In this document: positions 17,428 to 28,260 of the stretch, piece after piece
Numbering within the stretch: position 1 is the stretch's first letter
Layout of the letters: every line of letters begins with the position of its first letter
Source: WTKG01 sp963735005
Lineage (GTDB): Bacteria; Actinomycetota; Actinomycetes; Actinomycetales; Demequinaceae
Assembly (NCBI GenBank): GCA_963735005.1
Contig: CAVTJA010000005.1
Coordinates: 62,001-126,000 of the forward strand
DNA length: 64,000 nucleotides
Direction of reading: 5' to 3'
Notes under the pieces: generated by a model
Databases searched by the model: none
Seen by the model: only the letters and a program-made list of their open reading frames with translations
Told to the model about the DNA's origin: nothing
Made by a program: the position numbers and the translations under genes

Positions 17428-18434
17428 GGCTCCGGATGGTCGCGGTTGCAGCCGCCACGCTCGCACTGACGGCATGCGCGATCCCAGTGCCAGAGACCCC
17501 CGCCGCCCCCACGCTCGAGAACCAGGGCGCGCTGCTCGAGTCGCAGTCGTCCGCCGTGGTGTCCCAGACCTTCACAGAGCTCGCCGCCGCAGACGACGCC
17601 AGCGACGCCACCGCGTTTGGCGTCCGCGTGGGCGGGGACGCGCGCCTGGCGCGCGCCGCCGAGTACGTGGTCAAGGCGGCCGGCGGCGACGCCCCCGCCA
17701 AGATCCCCACCCAGCTGCAGGCCGTCTACTCCACCGACCAAGAGACGTGGCCGCGCGTGTTCGCGGGCGTGACAGAGGCGCCGTCGGACTCCTTGACCCC
17801 GGTGGTGCTCGTATGGGTCCAAGACGACGTCACGCAGCCATACCAGATGCGCTATTGGGCGCACATGCTGCCGGCGGCGGTGCTGCCCGCCATGCCGGTG
17901 CAGGCCACCGGAACCGACATGCTGTCGCTCGACGCCAACGGGCTGACGATGACCCCGTCGGCCGCCATCGAGCTGTACACCACCATCCTCAACGACGGCA
18001 CGAAGGGGGAACGGGCCCACGAGTTCGCCCCCGACGCGTACCGCGAGCGGATGTTCGCCGCGCGCGACGAGCTGCTGGGCACTGCCAAGAAGCGCGGCGG
18101 CGACTACACGGACAAGATCACGGCACGCACCGACGAGGCCTTCGTGCTACGCACCGGCGAGGGCGGCGCGCTCGTGTTCGTGCCCATGACCGTGACATCC
18201 ACGTTCAAGGTCGCGGGCGCGCAGTTGACGCTACCGAAGAAGGACAAGGCGCTACTGAGCGGAAAACTTAAGGACCAGGTGGTCCACAACTACTCCGACT
18301 ACATCGTGATCAGCGTCCCGCCGGAGGGTAGCCTCGAGCTACCCGCCGTCGTGGCTGCCGACCATCACCTGCTGACCGTCTCAACCAAGGCGTCGCCGCC
18401 CGCGGGAGGCGACGCGAGCAAGGAGGGCGAGTGA
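17424..18434 (+). CDS. Lipoprotein (336 aa)
   Basis: A signal peptide ends in the lipobox LTAC (MVAVAAATLALTACAIPVP), so the mature protein is lipid-anchored outside the membrane. The rest is a soluble domain with VVLVWVQDDVTQPYQMRYWA and GGALVFVPMTVTSTFKV, without enzymatic motifs that I recognise. It overlaps its neighbours on both sides (ATGA and GTGA), so it is expressed together with the membrane protein and the YbbN-like protein and may act with them in the envelope. Confidence 0.75.
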   Translation: MRLRMVAVAAATLALTACAIPVPETPAAPTLENQGALLESQSSAVVSQTFTELAAADDASDATAFGVRVGGDARLARAAEYVVKAAGGDAPAKIPTQLQAVYSTDQETWPRVFAGVTEAPSDSLTPVVLVWVQDDVTQPYQMRYWAHMLPAAVLPAMPVQATGTDMLSLDANGLTMTPSAAIELYTTILNDGTKGERAHEFAPDAYRERMFAARDELLGTAKKRGGDYTDKITARTDEAFVLRTGEGGALVFVPMTVTSTFKVAGAQLTLPKKDKALLSGKLKDQVVHNYSDYIVISVPPEGSLELPAVVAADHHLLTVSTKASPPAGGDASKEGE

Positions 18435-19348
18435 CCGACCAACCTGCCGTTCCCATGCGAGGCGCCATCGACTTGTCGTCCCTCGTCAACCCGCCAGCGC
18501 CCGCATCGGGCCAGGAGGCCCCCGCGCCCGGCGGCCTGACCGTCGAGCTCACGGAGGCCACGTTCGAGGCCGTCGCCACGCAGAGCGCACAGGTGCCCGT
18601 AGTGGTCTACCTGTGGGCTGCCGCCAGCCCCGCGTCAGTGGAGCTCAAGGCCGTGTTCGAGCGCCTCGCGGCCGACTACGGCGGGCGCTTCGTGCTCGCT
18701 ACCGCAGACATCCAGGCCCAGCCCGTGATCGCCCAGGCGTTTCAGGTGCAGGCGGTCCCCAGCGTGCTAGCGCTCATCGGCGGCCGCCCCGCGCCGCTCT
18801 TCCAGGGCAGCGCGCCCGAGGAGCAGATCCGCGAGATCCTCGACCAGGTGCTCGACGTCGCCGCAGAGAACGGTGTTACCGGAACCGTCGCCGCAAGCGA
18901 GCCGGAGCCCGCCGCCGAACCGCAGCCCGAGCCGCTGCCGCCACTACACCAGGAGGCCTTCGACGCGATCGAGCGTGACGACCTGGACGGCGCCGAGGCT
19001 GCGTACCGCAAGGCGCTCGGCGAAAACCCCAGGGACGCCGACGCCCGGGCCGGCCTCGCGCAGGTGGGGCTCATGCAGCGCACGCGCGGCAAGGACCTTC
19101 AGCAGGTGCGCCAAGCCGCGGCGGACAAGCCTGCCGACGTCGAGGCCCAGCTTGCGGTGGCCGACATGGACATCCTCGGCGGCAAGGTCGAGGACGCCTT
19201 CGCGCGGCTGATCGACCTGGTTGCGGCCCTGCCCGCCGGCGAGCGCGAGCCCGTGCGGCTGCGCCTCGTTGACCTGTTCGAGGTGGTCGGCTCGGACGAC
19301 CCGCGCGTGGGCGAGGCCCGCCGCGCGCTCAGCGCAGCACTGTTCTAA
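18431..19348 (+). CDS. YbbN-like thioredoxin-fold/TPR co-chaperone (305 aa)
   Basis: The N-terminal half is a thioredoxin fold (VVVYLWAAASPASVELKAVFERLA, then FVLATADIQAQPVIAQAFQVQAVPSVLAL). The redox CxxC is replaced by AAASPAS, so it cannot act as a disulfide reductase. The cis-proline is kept (AVPSVLAL). A Glu/Pro linker leads to TPR-like repeats (EAFDAIERDDLDGAEAAYRKALG and on). E. coli YbbN (CnoX) has this architecture and holds unfolded proteins for chaperonins. The GTG start overlaps the lipoprotein stop. Confidence 0.85.
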   Translation: MTDQPAVPMRGAIDLSSLVNPPAPASGQEAPAPGGLTVELTEATFEAVATQSAQVPVVVYLWAAASPASVELKAVFERLAADYGGRFVLATADIQAQPVIAQAFQVQAVPSVLALIGGRPAPLFQGSAPEEQIREILDQVLDVAAENGVTGTVAASEPEPAAEPQPEPLPPLHQEAFDAIERDDLDGAEAAYRKALGENPRDADARAGLAQVGLMQRTRGKDLQQVRQAAADKPADVEAQLAVADMDILGGKVEDAFARLIDLVAALPAGEREPVRLRLVDLFEVVGSDDPRVGEARRALSAALF

Positions 19349-19387
19349 CACCCAGCGCGGTTCCAAGACGCGGCGCCGTTCCAGCAC

Positions 19388-21554
19388 CTACTCAGCTGGG
19401 CTGGACGGGCGGAAGATCACGGCGCCCAGCGCGGGCAGCCGGATCTCGGCCGACTGCTCCCACTTGCGCAGTGAGCCGGCGTCCGCGGCCACGCGGCCAA
19501 GGTTGCCCACCCCGGAGCCGCCGTACAGTTCCGCGTCGGAGTTGAAGACTTCGTCCCAGTCGCCCTCGAGCGGCAGGCCAAGGCGGTACTCCTCGTGCGC
19601 GATGCCCGCGAAGTTGATGGCGACGGCCACGGGGTTGCCTGCCGCATCCTTCCGGATGTACGCGAGCACGTTGTGCTCGGCGTCGTCGGCGTCGATCCAT
19701 TCGAAACCTGCGGGCGTCGAGTCGAGTTCGAACAGAGCGGGCGTGTCCTTGTAGATCCGGTTGAGGTCGCGCACCATCCGCTGCACGCCGGCGTGGATGT
19801 CGTCGTCGAGGTGCCACCAGGACAGCGACCCGGCCTCCGACCATTCCGCGCTCTGGGCGAACTCGCTGCCCATGAACAGCAGCTTCTTGCCCGGGTGGGT
19901 CCACTGGTATGCGATGAGCGCGCGCACCCCGGCGCCCTTCTGCCAGTGGTCGCCTGGCATCTTGTTGTACAGCGAGCCCTTGCCGTGCACCACCTCGTCG
20001 TGGCTGATCGGCAACATGAACTGCTCGGAGAAGGCGTACATCATGGAGAAGGTGACGATGCCGTGGTGATGAGAGCGGTTGATCGGCTCCTCCGCGACGT
20101 AGCGCAGGGTGTCGTTCATCCAACCCATGTTCCACTTGAGGCCAAATCCCAAGCCGCCGGCGGACGTCGGCTGCGTGACGCCGGGCCACGCCGTGGACTC
20201 CTCGGCGATCATCATGATGCCGGGGGCGTTGCGGTAGGCCGTCGCGTTCGCCTCCTGCAGGAACGCGATCGCGTCGAGGTTCTCGCGGCCGCCGTGGATG
20301 TTGGGGCGCCACTGACCGGCCTTGCGGGAGTAGTCCAGGTACAGCATCGAGGCGACGGCGTCCACGCGTAGGCCGTCGGCGTGGAACTCGGTGAGCCAGT
20401 AGACGGCGTTCGCGACCAGGAAGTTGCGCACCTCCGGGCGGCCGAAGTCGAACACGAATGTGCCCCATTCGGGCTGCTCGCCGCGCAGGGGGTCCGGGTG
20501 TTCGTAGAGCGGCGTGCCGTCGAATCTCGCGAGAGCGAACTCGTCCTTGGGGAAGTGGCCGGGAACCCAGTCGAGGATGACGCCGATGCCCGCCTGGTGC
20601 AGCGAGTCGACGAGGAACCGGAAGTCGTCGGGGGAGCCGAACCGCGACGTTGGCGCGTAATAGCTGGTCACCTGGTAGCCCCAGGACGGGCCGAACGGGT
20701 GCTCCATGACGGGCATCAGTTCCACGTGCGTGAAGCCGTGCTCCACCACGTACTCCGTGAGCTCCTTGGCGAGCTCGCGGTACGACAGCCCCTCGCGCCA
20801 TGAGCCAAGGTGGACCTCGTAAGCGCTGACCGGCTGCTGGTGGGGGCGGGCCTCGGCCCGCGCGCGCATCCACTCCGAGTCGCCCCACTCGTACGTGGAC
20901 TCCACGACCACGGAGCCGGTCTCGGGCGGTTTCTGCGCGAGGCGGGCCATTGGGTCGGCCTTCTGCTGGCGGTGGCCGTCGCGGCCAAGCACCTCGAACT
21001 TGTAGCGCTCGCCCGCGTGGACGTCAGGCACGAACAGCTCCCACACGCCCGACGTCCCGAGCGACCGCATCGCGTGGGCCGTCCCCTGCCAATGATTGAA
21101 GTCCCCGACGACGCGAACGGCGCGAGCGTTCGGGGCCCACACGGCGAAAGCCGTACCCTCGACGTCGCCGAGCACGCTTGGGTAGCGCTTCACGTTTGCG
21201 CCAAGCACCTCCCACAGGCGCTCGTGGCGGCCCTCGCGGATCAGGTGGAGGTCAAGCTCGCCCACAGACGGCAGGAAGCGGTACGGGCAGTCGGAGCGCA
21301 CCGGGTCGTCGTCGTAGGTGACGTGCGCGCGGTAGTCCGGCGGCTCGTCCCCGGGGACCTCGGCCACCCAGATGCCCTTGTACTCGTGCTCGGCCTCAAA
21401 CGTGCCGTCGAGCGTCTCGATCGCCACCTTTCGGGCGAACGGGCGCAACACGCGCACGAACACGCCGTCGCCGTCTGCGTGCGCGCCCAGGATCGAGTGC
21501 GGCTGGTGGTGGGTGCCGGCCGCGACGTCGTTCAGCAACGTTTGCGCGACGCGC

Positions 21555-21562
<8 letters not shown>
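19388..21562 (-). CDS. glgB: 1,4-alpha-glucan branching enzyme (724 aa)
   Basis: GH13 enzyme that transfers alpha-1,4 glucan segments to form alpha-1,6 branches in glycogen. An N-terminal CBM48-like part (VWAPNARAVRVVGDFNHWQG) is followed by the catalytic barrel. The nucleophile Asp is in ADGLRVDAVASMLYLDYSR, the acid/base Glu in IMMIAEESTAWPGVT, and the third Asp in LPISHDEVVHGKGSL. SAYEVHLGSW is the usual family motif. GTG 21562 overlaps the treS stop by eight bases, so the gene is the last of a glgE-treS-glgB operon. In the GlgE pathway this enzyme branches the linear glucan made by GlgE. Confidence 0.95.
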
Positions 21563-23236
<1,674 letters not shown>

Positions 23237-23240
<4 letters not shown>

Positions 23241-25237
23241 GTGAGGTGTACCCCCGCGACGTGAGCTGTGGTGACCTTCGGGTCGAGGCGCACATAGAAA
23301 CGTTCGTCCCAAGCGTAGGACGCGCCCGTGAGGGCATCCTTCACTGCGAACTTTGCGCCCTTGTCGAGGCCGATGGCCGTGGCATCAAACGTAACCGTCG
23401 CGTCCTGCATCTTCACGGGCTCCATATTGACGACGACGATGACGGCGTCGGCCTTGCCCGTGGGAGATTGCGCGGCGGGCACGAATTTGGAGTAGCAGAG
23501 GACGGCCGGGTTGTCGGTCGGGTGGACGGTGAGGCCGCGCAGACGCTGCAGCGCCGGGTGGGCGCGCCGCGCCTTGTTGAGGGTGGTGAGAAGATCGGCG
23601 ATGCCGTACTCGCCCACGGCGGACCAGTCGCGCGGCTTGTACTCGTACTTCTCGTTGTCGATCTGCTCCTCGGCCCCCGGCCGGGCCACGTCCTCGACCA
23701 TCTCGTAGCCGGAGTAGATGCCCCAGGACGGACTGCCCGTCGCCGCAAGCACCGCGCGGGTGGCGAACATGGCGGCGCCGCCGCCCTGCATGTCGGGAGT
23801 GAGGATGTCGTGGGTGGTGGGCCAGAAGTTCGGCCTCATGTAGGCCGCGGGCGCGCCCGACACCTCGGCGAGGTACTCCGCCATCTCGGCCGAGGTCTGC
23901 CGCCACGTGAAGTACGAGTACGACTGGTGGAAGCCGATCTTGGCGAGCGTCTGCATCATCGCGGGCAGCGTGAAAGCCTCCGACAGGAACAGGACGTCGG
24001 GGTGGGCCGCGTGGACATCGGCGAGCAGGCGCTCCCAGAACGTCAGCGGCTTGGTGTGGGGGTTGTCCACTCGGAACGCGGTCACGCCCGCGTCGATCCA
24101 CACCTGGAGCACGCGGCGGATCTCCTGGTAGATGCCCTCTGGATCGTTGTCGAAGTTGAGCGGGTAGATGTCCTGGTACTTCTTGGGAGGGTTCTCCGCG
24201 TAGGCGATGCTGCCGTCGGCGCGCGTGGTGAACCACTCCGGATGCTCGGTGACCCACGGGTGGTCGGGCGAGCACTGCAGGGCGAGGTCGAGCGCGACCT
24301 CCATGCCGTTGTCCCTGGCCGTCGCGACGAACGCGCGGAAGTCGTCCATGGTGCCGAGGTCGCGGTGGATGGCATCGTGCCCGCCGTCCGGTGACCCGAT
24401 CGCGTACGGGCTACCCGGGTCGCTGGGGAGGGACTCGAGCGAGTTGTTGCGGCCCTTGCGGAACGTGGTGCCGATCGGGTGGATGGGCGTCAGGTAGAGG
24501 ATGTCGAAGCCCATGGCGGCAACACCGGGGATGCGGGCGGCGGCGGTCGCGAACGTGCCGGATGTCCAGGCCTTGGTGCGCTTGTTGAACGTGGCGCCCT
24601 CAGAGCGCGGGAACATCTCGTACCAGGCGCTGAACAGCGCGCGCTCGCGCTCGACGCGTAGCGGGTACTCGCGGGACGTAGTCACATAGTCGCGCAGCGG
24701 CGCCCGGTCCAGCTCTGCCCGCAACTTGGCGGTCCACGCTTTCGCGAGCCGCGCCTCCGGGGTGCCCGCGTTGGCACGTAGCGCCCCAATCGCGGCGTAG
24801 ATCAGCTTCTGCTGGGCGGGGGTGCGCTCCACCTCGTCTAGCGCGCGCTCGAGGACCCGCACGCCCTCGGTGAGCATGAGGTCGACGTCGGCGCCGGCGC
24901 GGAGCTTGATCTCGGCGGCGTGGCGCCAGGTCTCCACCGGGTCCGACCAGCCCTCGACGCGGAACGTGTAGTCGCCCTCGCGGCTCGCGACGAAGTGCGC
25001 GCGATAGAGGCTGGTGCCCCAATCGGCGACGGGCATGGGCAGCGAATGGTGCTTGCCGTCCGGGCCGGTGACGACTGCCGTCGCTGCCACCGCGTCGTGT
25101 CCCTCGCGGAACACCGTCGCGACGATCGGGAACGCCTCGCCCACGACGGCGCGAGCAGTCCATCGGCCCTCCTCAAGCGAGGGGCCGACCGCGGTGACGG
25201 GTATCCGCCCGACCGACTCGTCACGAGCGAGAGGCAT
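23237..25237 (-). CDS. glgE: Alpha-1,4-glucan:maltose-1-phosphate maltosyltransferase (666 aa)
   Basis: GH13 enzyme that extends alpha-1,4 glucans with maltosyl units from maltose-1-phosphate; it is found mainly in actinobacteria. An N-terminal beta domain (RAVVGEAFPIVATVFREGHD, about residues 25-120) is followed by a helical insertion and the barrel. Motifs are ILYLTPIHPIGTTFRKGRNN, the nucleophile in TAFRVDNPHTKPLTFWE, the Glu in VLFLSEAFTLP and the Asp in FWPTTHDILTP. A -10-like TAAGTT (25249-25244) lies six bases before the ATG, so the operon transcript is probably leaderless. First gene of glgE-treS-glgB. Confidence 0.95.
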
Positions 25238-25243
25238 AGGTCG

Positions 25244-25249
25244 AACTTA
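25244..25249 (-). promoter_or_regulatory. Leaderless promoter -10 of the glgE operon
   Basis: TAAGTT on the minus strand, six bases before the ATG at 25237. There is no Shine-Dalgarno sequence. Confidence 0.5.
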
Positions 25250-25357
25250 CCGGCCAACAGGCACCCGGAAGTACCGAACGCGTTACCGGCGCGTGACACG
25301 GACCCCGATTTCAGCGCGGCCAAACCGGTACGATGGCGTCATGCAGGAAGCCGGCGC

Positions 25358-25465
25358 GTGACGCGAACACTCGACTTCGCCACCGTCGGCGAACCGAAAT
25401 CCGGTACCGCGGCGCTTGCGGCTACCAGTCGCGCCAGCCGCCGAGCCACAGAGTTGGCCGGCTAG
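25358..25465 (+). CDS. Possible short ORF with a PAPS-loop-like segment (35 codons)
   Basis: GTG 25358 opens a 35-codon frame beginning MTRTLDFATVGEPKSGTAAL. VGEPKSGT looks like the 5'-phosphosulfate-binding loop of sulfotransferases (usually G-x-x-K-S-G-T-T). It stops at TAG 25463-25465, and that stop shares its G with the GTG start of the real sulfotransferase. It could be a coupled leader peptide, the relic of a duplicated N terminus, or chance. A -10-like TACGAT at 25329-25334 precedes it. Confidence 0.3.
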   Translation: MTRTLDFATVGEPKSGTAALAATSRASRRATELAG

Positions 25466-26406
25466 TGGCGGCCACCGAGAGCAGCGTCCTGTTCGTGGGA
25501 GGCTATGGCCGCAGCGGCAGCACCATCATCGAGCTGTTGATGTCGAACGCGCCCGGCGTGACCGTGCTTGGCGAGGTGCGCCACCTATTTGGGCGGGTGG
25601 TTGACGATCGCGAGTCGTGCAGCTGCGGCGAGGAGGTCACGGCCTGCAAGCATTGGGGCAAGGTGCTGGCCGCCGCGTTCCCGGACGGCTACGACCGCCC
25701 TGCCATCGTTGCGGCGTTCCGGCACCTCAACCGCGTCGCCGTCGTGCCGCAACTGATGGTGCCGTGGCTGCGCACGCGCGCCACCCGCGCACACCTCGAG
25801 TTGTACTACGACACCTTCACCGCGCTGTACGCGGGCGCGCTTGAGGTGTCCGGCGGCTCCGTGGCGGTGGACTCGTCCAAGTACCCGATGCACGGGCTCG
25901 CCATCATGAAGGCGCGTCGCGAGCGGGGGGCGGGCTTCCGCTCGATGCTGCTGGTGCGCGACCCGCGCGCGGTGGCCCACTCCTGGGAGAACCCCAAGCA
26001 GCGGCCCGAGATCGCCTACGAGGTGCGGATGATGCCGCGCCACCACTTCCTGCGTAGCGCGCTTGCCTGGGTGACGTCCAACTACCTGACCGGCCTGATT
26101 CGGTGGGGGCGTAGCGCGCCGTTCCGCCGCCAGCGCTACGAGGACTTCGTCGACACGCCCCTCGAGCAGCTTCGCCAGATCGTGACGTTCGGCGGCGGGG
26201 ACGGCGACTCCCTGGGCGACGAGGTATTCACCGTGGACCGGTCGCGCATCCACACCATCGCGGGCAACCCACTCGAGTCGCTCGGGGCGAAGGTAGAGGT
26301 GCGCGGCTCCAACAGCTGGCGTGCCGCGATGCCCGCGTACAAGCGGCTGCTGGTCCGTGCGGTGTGCTGGCCGCAGATGCTCCGCTACCGCTACCGCGGC
26401 ATCTAG
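25465..26406 (+). CDS. Sulfotransferase family protein (313 aa)
   Basis: The N-terminal P-loop-like motif VLFVGGYGRSGSTIIELLMS binds the 5'-phosphosulfate of PAPS. The 3'-phosphate site is probably MLLVRDPRAVAHSW. A Cys-rich insertion (ESCSCGEEVTACKHWGKV) follows the first helix, as in many actinobacterial sulfotransferases. The protein would transfer sulfate from PAPS to an unknown acceptor, possibly a surface glycan. Start GTG 25465 is chosen because it overlaps the upstream short ORF stop (TAGTG); a longer in-frame start at 25333 is less likely. Its stop shares CTAG with the convergent glycosyltransferase gene. Confidence 0.78.
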   Translation: MAATESSVLFVGGYGRSGSTIIELLMSNAPGVTVLGEVRHLFGRVVDDRESCSCGEEVTACKHWGKVLAAAFPDGYDRPAIVAAFRHLNRVAVVPQLMVPWLRTRATRAHLELYYDTFTALYAGALEVSGGSVAVDSSKYPMHGLAIMKARRERGAGFRSMLLVRDPRAVAHSWENPKQRPEIAYEVRMMPRHHFLRSALAWVTSNYLTGLIRWGRSAPFRRQRYEDFVDTPLEQLRQIVTFGGGDGDSLGDEVFTVDRSRIHTIAGNPLESLGAKVEVRGSNSWRAAMPAYKRLLVRAVCWPQMLRYRYRGI

Positions 26407-27515
26407 CGGCGGGCGGCCGCGGCGGCGCTGAAGGCGTCCGCGTAGCGCTGGGCCGCCGCGCCCCACAGACTCGTCGAGACCACGAACTCGCGCACCTTGG
26501 CGCGGTCGAACCCGCCCTTTCCGGCCAGGATCTTGGAGAGCTCGGCGACGTAGGCGTCGGCGTCCCCGGGCTCGACGAGCACGCCGTTCTTGCCGGGGGT
26601 GACGGCGTCCGAGATGCCACCAAGCCGCGACGCGACGGCGGGCGTCCCGCACGACGACGCCTCGAGCGCGACGAGCCCGAAGCCCTCCATGTCACCGGGG
26701 ACGTCCACGTTTGGCATCACGAACGCGTCGGCCACGTTGTAGAGCGCGTCGCGCGTGGCGTCGTCCACCCGGCCAAGCAGCCGCACGTGGTCCGCGAGGC
26801 CGTGCGCGTCGATGGCCGCGGCGATGGCGTCCCGGTCCGGACCCGCGCCCGCGATCGCGTACAGCACCTTGGGGGCCTCCTTGGCGAGCGCCGGCATCAC
26901 GTTGTCCACGAACCAGCGGGCGCCCTTGCGCTCCACCAGCCGGCCCGTGGTGACGAGGATGCGCCGCCCAGCGAGGTCCCCGGTGGGAATTCCGGTGCCC
27001 GCGGCGATCGTGTCGAGCAGCGCGTCCCGGCCGGCGTCGCTATGGAAGACGTCGTCCACGCCGTTATTGATGACGGCGGTGGTCGCTGCGGGCACGGCCT
27101 CCTGCAGGACGCGCTCGGTTTCGCGGCTAACGGCGACGGCGAGGTCGCAGCGCGCGATGTTGCGCGGCACGATCGCCCGGTAGACGGGGTTCTTGTAGGT
27201 CACCTCGAGGCCGTGGATGGTGATGACGATGGGCACCCTGCGGGAGAGGACACGGATCGCGGCGGCAAACGGGGCGAGCACTCCGTCCTGAAGGTAGACG
27301 ACGTCCGGCCGCCGGAATGCGACGTGCGCAAGGGTGCGCAGTAGCAGCCACGGGTACACCACGGGCAGCGCCTTGTTGCTACCGCCCCACTTGAACAGTC
27401 GCACCCGCTGGTCCGGCATCGCCGCGAGCGCCGCGTGCAGGCTCGCGGCCATGGTCTCCATGCCGCCCGTGCTGGGTGGGAACTTGCGGGTCACGAACAG
27501 CGTGGTGCTTGCCAT
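26403..27515 (-). CDS. GT4 family glycosyltransferase (370 aa)
   Basis: GT-B fold enzyme. The N-terminal domain starts LFVTRKFPPSTGGMETMAASLHAAL, the usual acceptor-side glycine loop. The C-terminal donor domain has RILVTTGRLVERKGARWFVD, LYAIAGAGPDRD, HVRLLGRVDD and the E-x7-E retaining motif in DMEGFGLVALEASSCGTP. This is typical of enzymes adding hexoses to lipids or cell-surface glycans such as phosphatidylinositol mannosides. The exact donor and acceptor are not visible. A -10-like TAGATT (27527-27522) lies six bases before the ATG, indicating a leaderless transcript. Confidence 0.88.
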   Translation of the reverse strand: MASTTLFVTRKFPPSTGGMETMAASLHAALAAMPDQRVRLFKWGGSNKALPVVYPWLLLRTLAHVAFRRPDVVYLQDGVLAPFAAAIRVLSRRVPIVITIHGLEVTYKNPVYRAIVPRNIARCDLAVAVSRETERVLQEAVPAATTAVINNGVDDVFHSDAGRDALLDTIAAGTGIPTGDLAGRRILVTTGRLVERKGARWFVDNVMPALAKEAPKVLYAIAGAGPDRDAIAAAIDAHGLADHVRLLGRVDDATRDALYNVADAFVMPNVDVPGDMEGFGLVALEASSCGTPAVASRLGGISDAVTPGKNGVLVEPGDADAYVAELSKILAGKGGFDRAKVREFVVSTSLWGAAAQRYADAFSAAAAARR

Positions 27516-27582
27516 GCGTCGAATCTACCGGCACTCCGGCGGCCCTTCCGCGTACTCTGGAAGCAATCGAATGGAGGCGTCC

Positions 27583-28260
27583 ATGTCCAGGTTGACCATC
27601 ACTGCCCTGACCGCCCTTGTCGCGCTCGCCCTCGCCGCGTGTTCTTCGGGGCCGTCCGGGGACGAAATCGCGGCGTGGAAGAAGTTCGCGCACGACCGCC
27701 AGGACGAGCATGCGCAGTCCGACTACGCGGGTCCACATTCGGTGCGTGAGTACGTGCTCGGCGCGGACGACGGCTCGGGCTTCGACGGCGCGGACGGAAT
27801 TTACACCGGCTGGTTCCTCAGCGCGAGCGAGGACAAGAACGACGACGGGGTGACGCACGTGTACGCCGTGTTCCACGTCGACGGCAGCATTCGCGGCAAG
27901 GCCACCGGCGACATCACGGTCGATATCGGACTTGCCCCGCAGGCGGAGGTCGACGTCGACGCCGCGGTGCGTGGCGCTGGCACCGCGGTGGTGTTCCTCA
28001 CCCGCGACCACGGTGACCTCAGGCTCGCCGAGCAAGGCTTCTCCATCGCGACCACCGACAAAGAGGGCAGGCTGTCGATGCCGCTCGTTTCAGGCGGGCA
28101 GGAGGCACTGTACTTGTCCGGGGTGACGGACGTGGCGGACGTGGCGGCGTTGGCGATCGCGGGCAAGCTCGACAAGACCGGGCAACTCGGTGACGACGGC
28201 ATCTCCGATTCGGAACAGAGCGCGATCGACAAGGCGAACCAGATCGCCGGGAACAACTAG
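27583..28260 (+). CDS. Lipoprotein (225 aa)
   Basis: The signal peptide ends in lipobox LAAC (LTALVALALAACSSGPSG). ATG 27583 is preferred over ATG 27571 because GGAGG lies at 27573-27577, five bases upstream. The mature part has an acidic segment (SEDKNDDGVTHVYAVFHVDG) and a DISDSEQSAIDKANQI-like helical C terminus. No family is recognised. Its stop shares CTAG with the convergent glgX stop. Confidence 0.75.
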   Translation: MSRLTITALTALVALALAACSSGPSGDEIAAWKKFAHDRQDEHAQSDYAGPHSVREYVLGADDGSGFDGADGIYTGWFLSASEDKNDDGVTHVYAVFHVDGSIRGKATGDITVDIGLAPQAEVDVDAAVRGAGTAVVFLTRDHGDLRLAEQGFSIATTDKEGRLSMPLVSGGQEALYLSGVTDVADVAALAIAGKLDKTGQLGDDGISDSEQSAIDKANQIAGNN

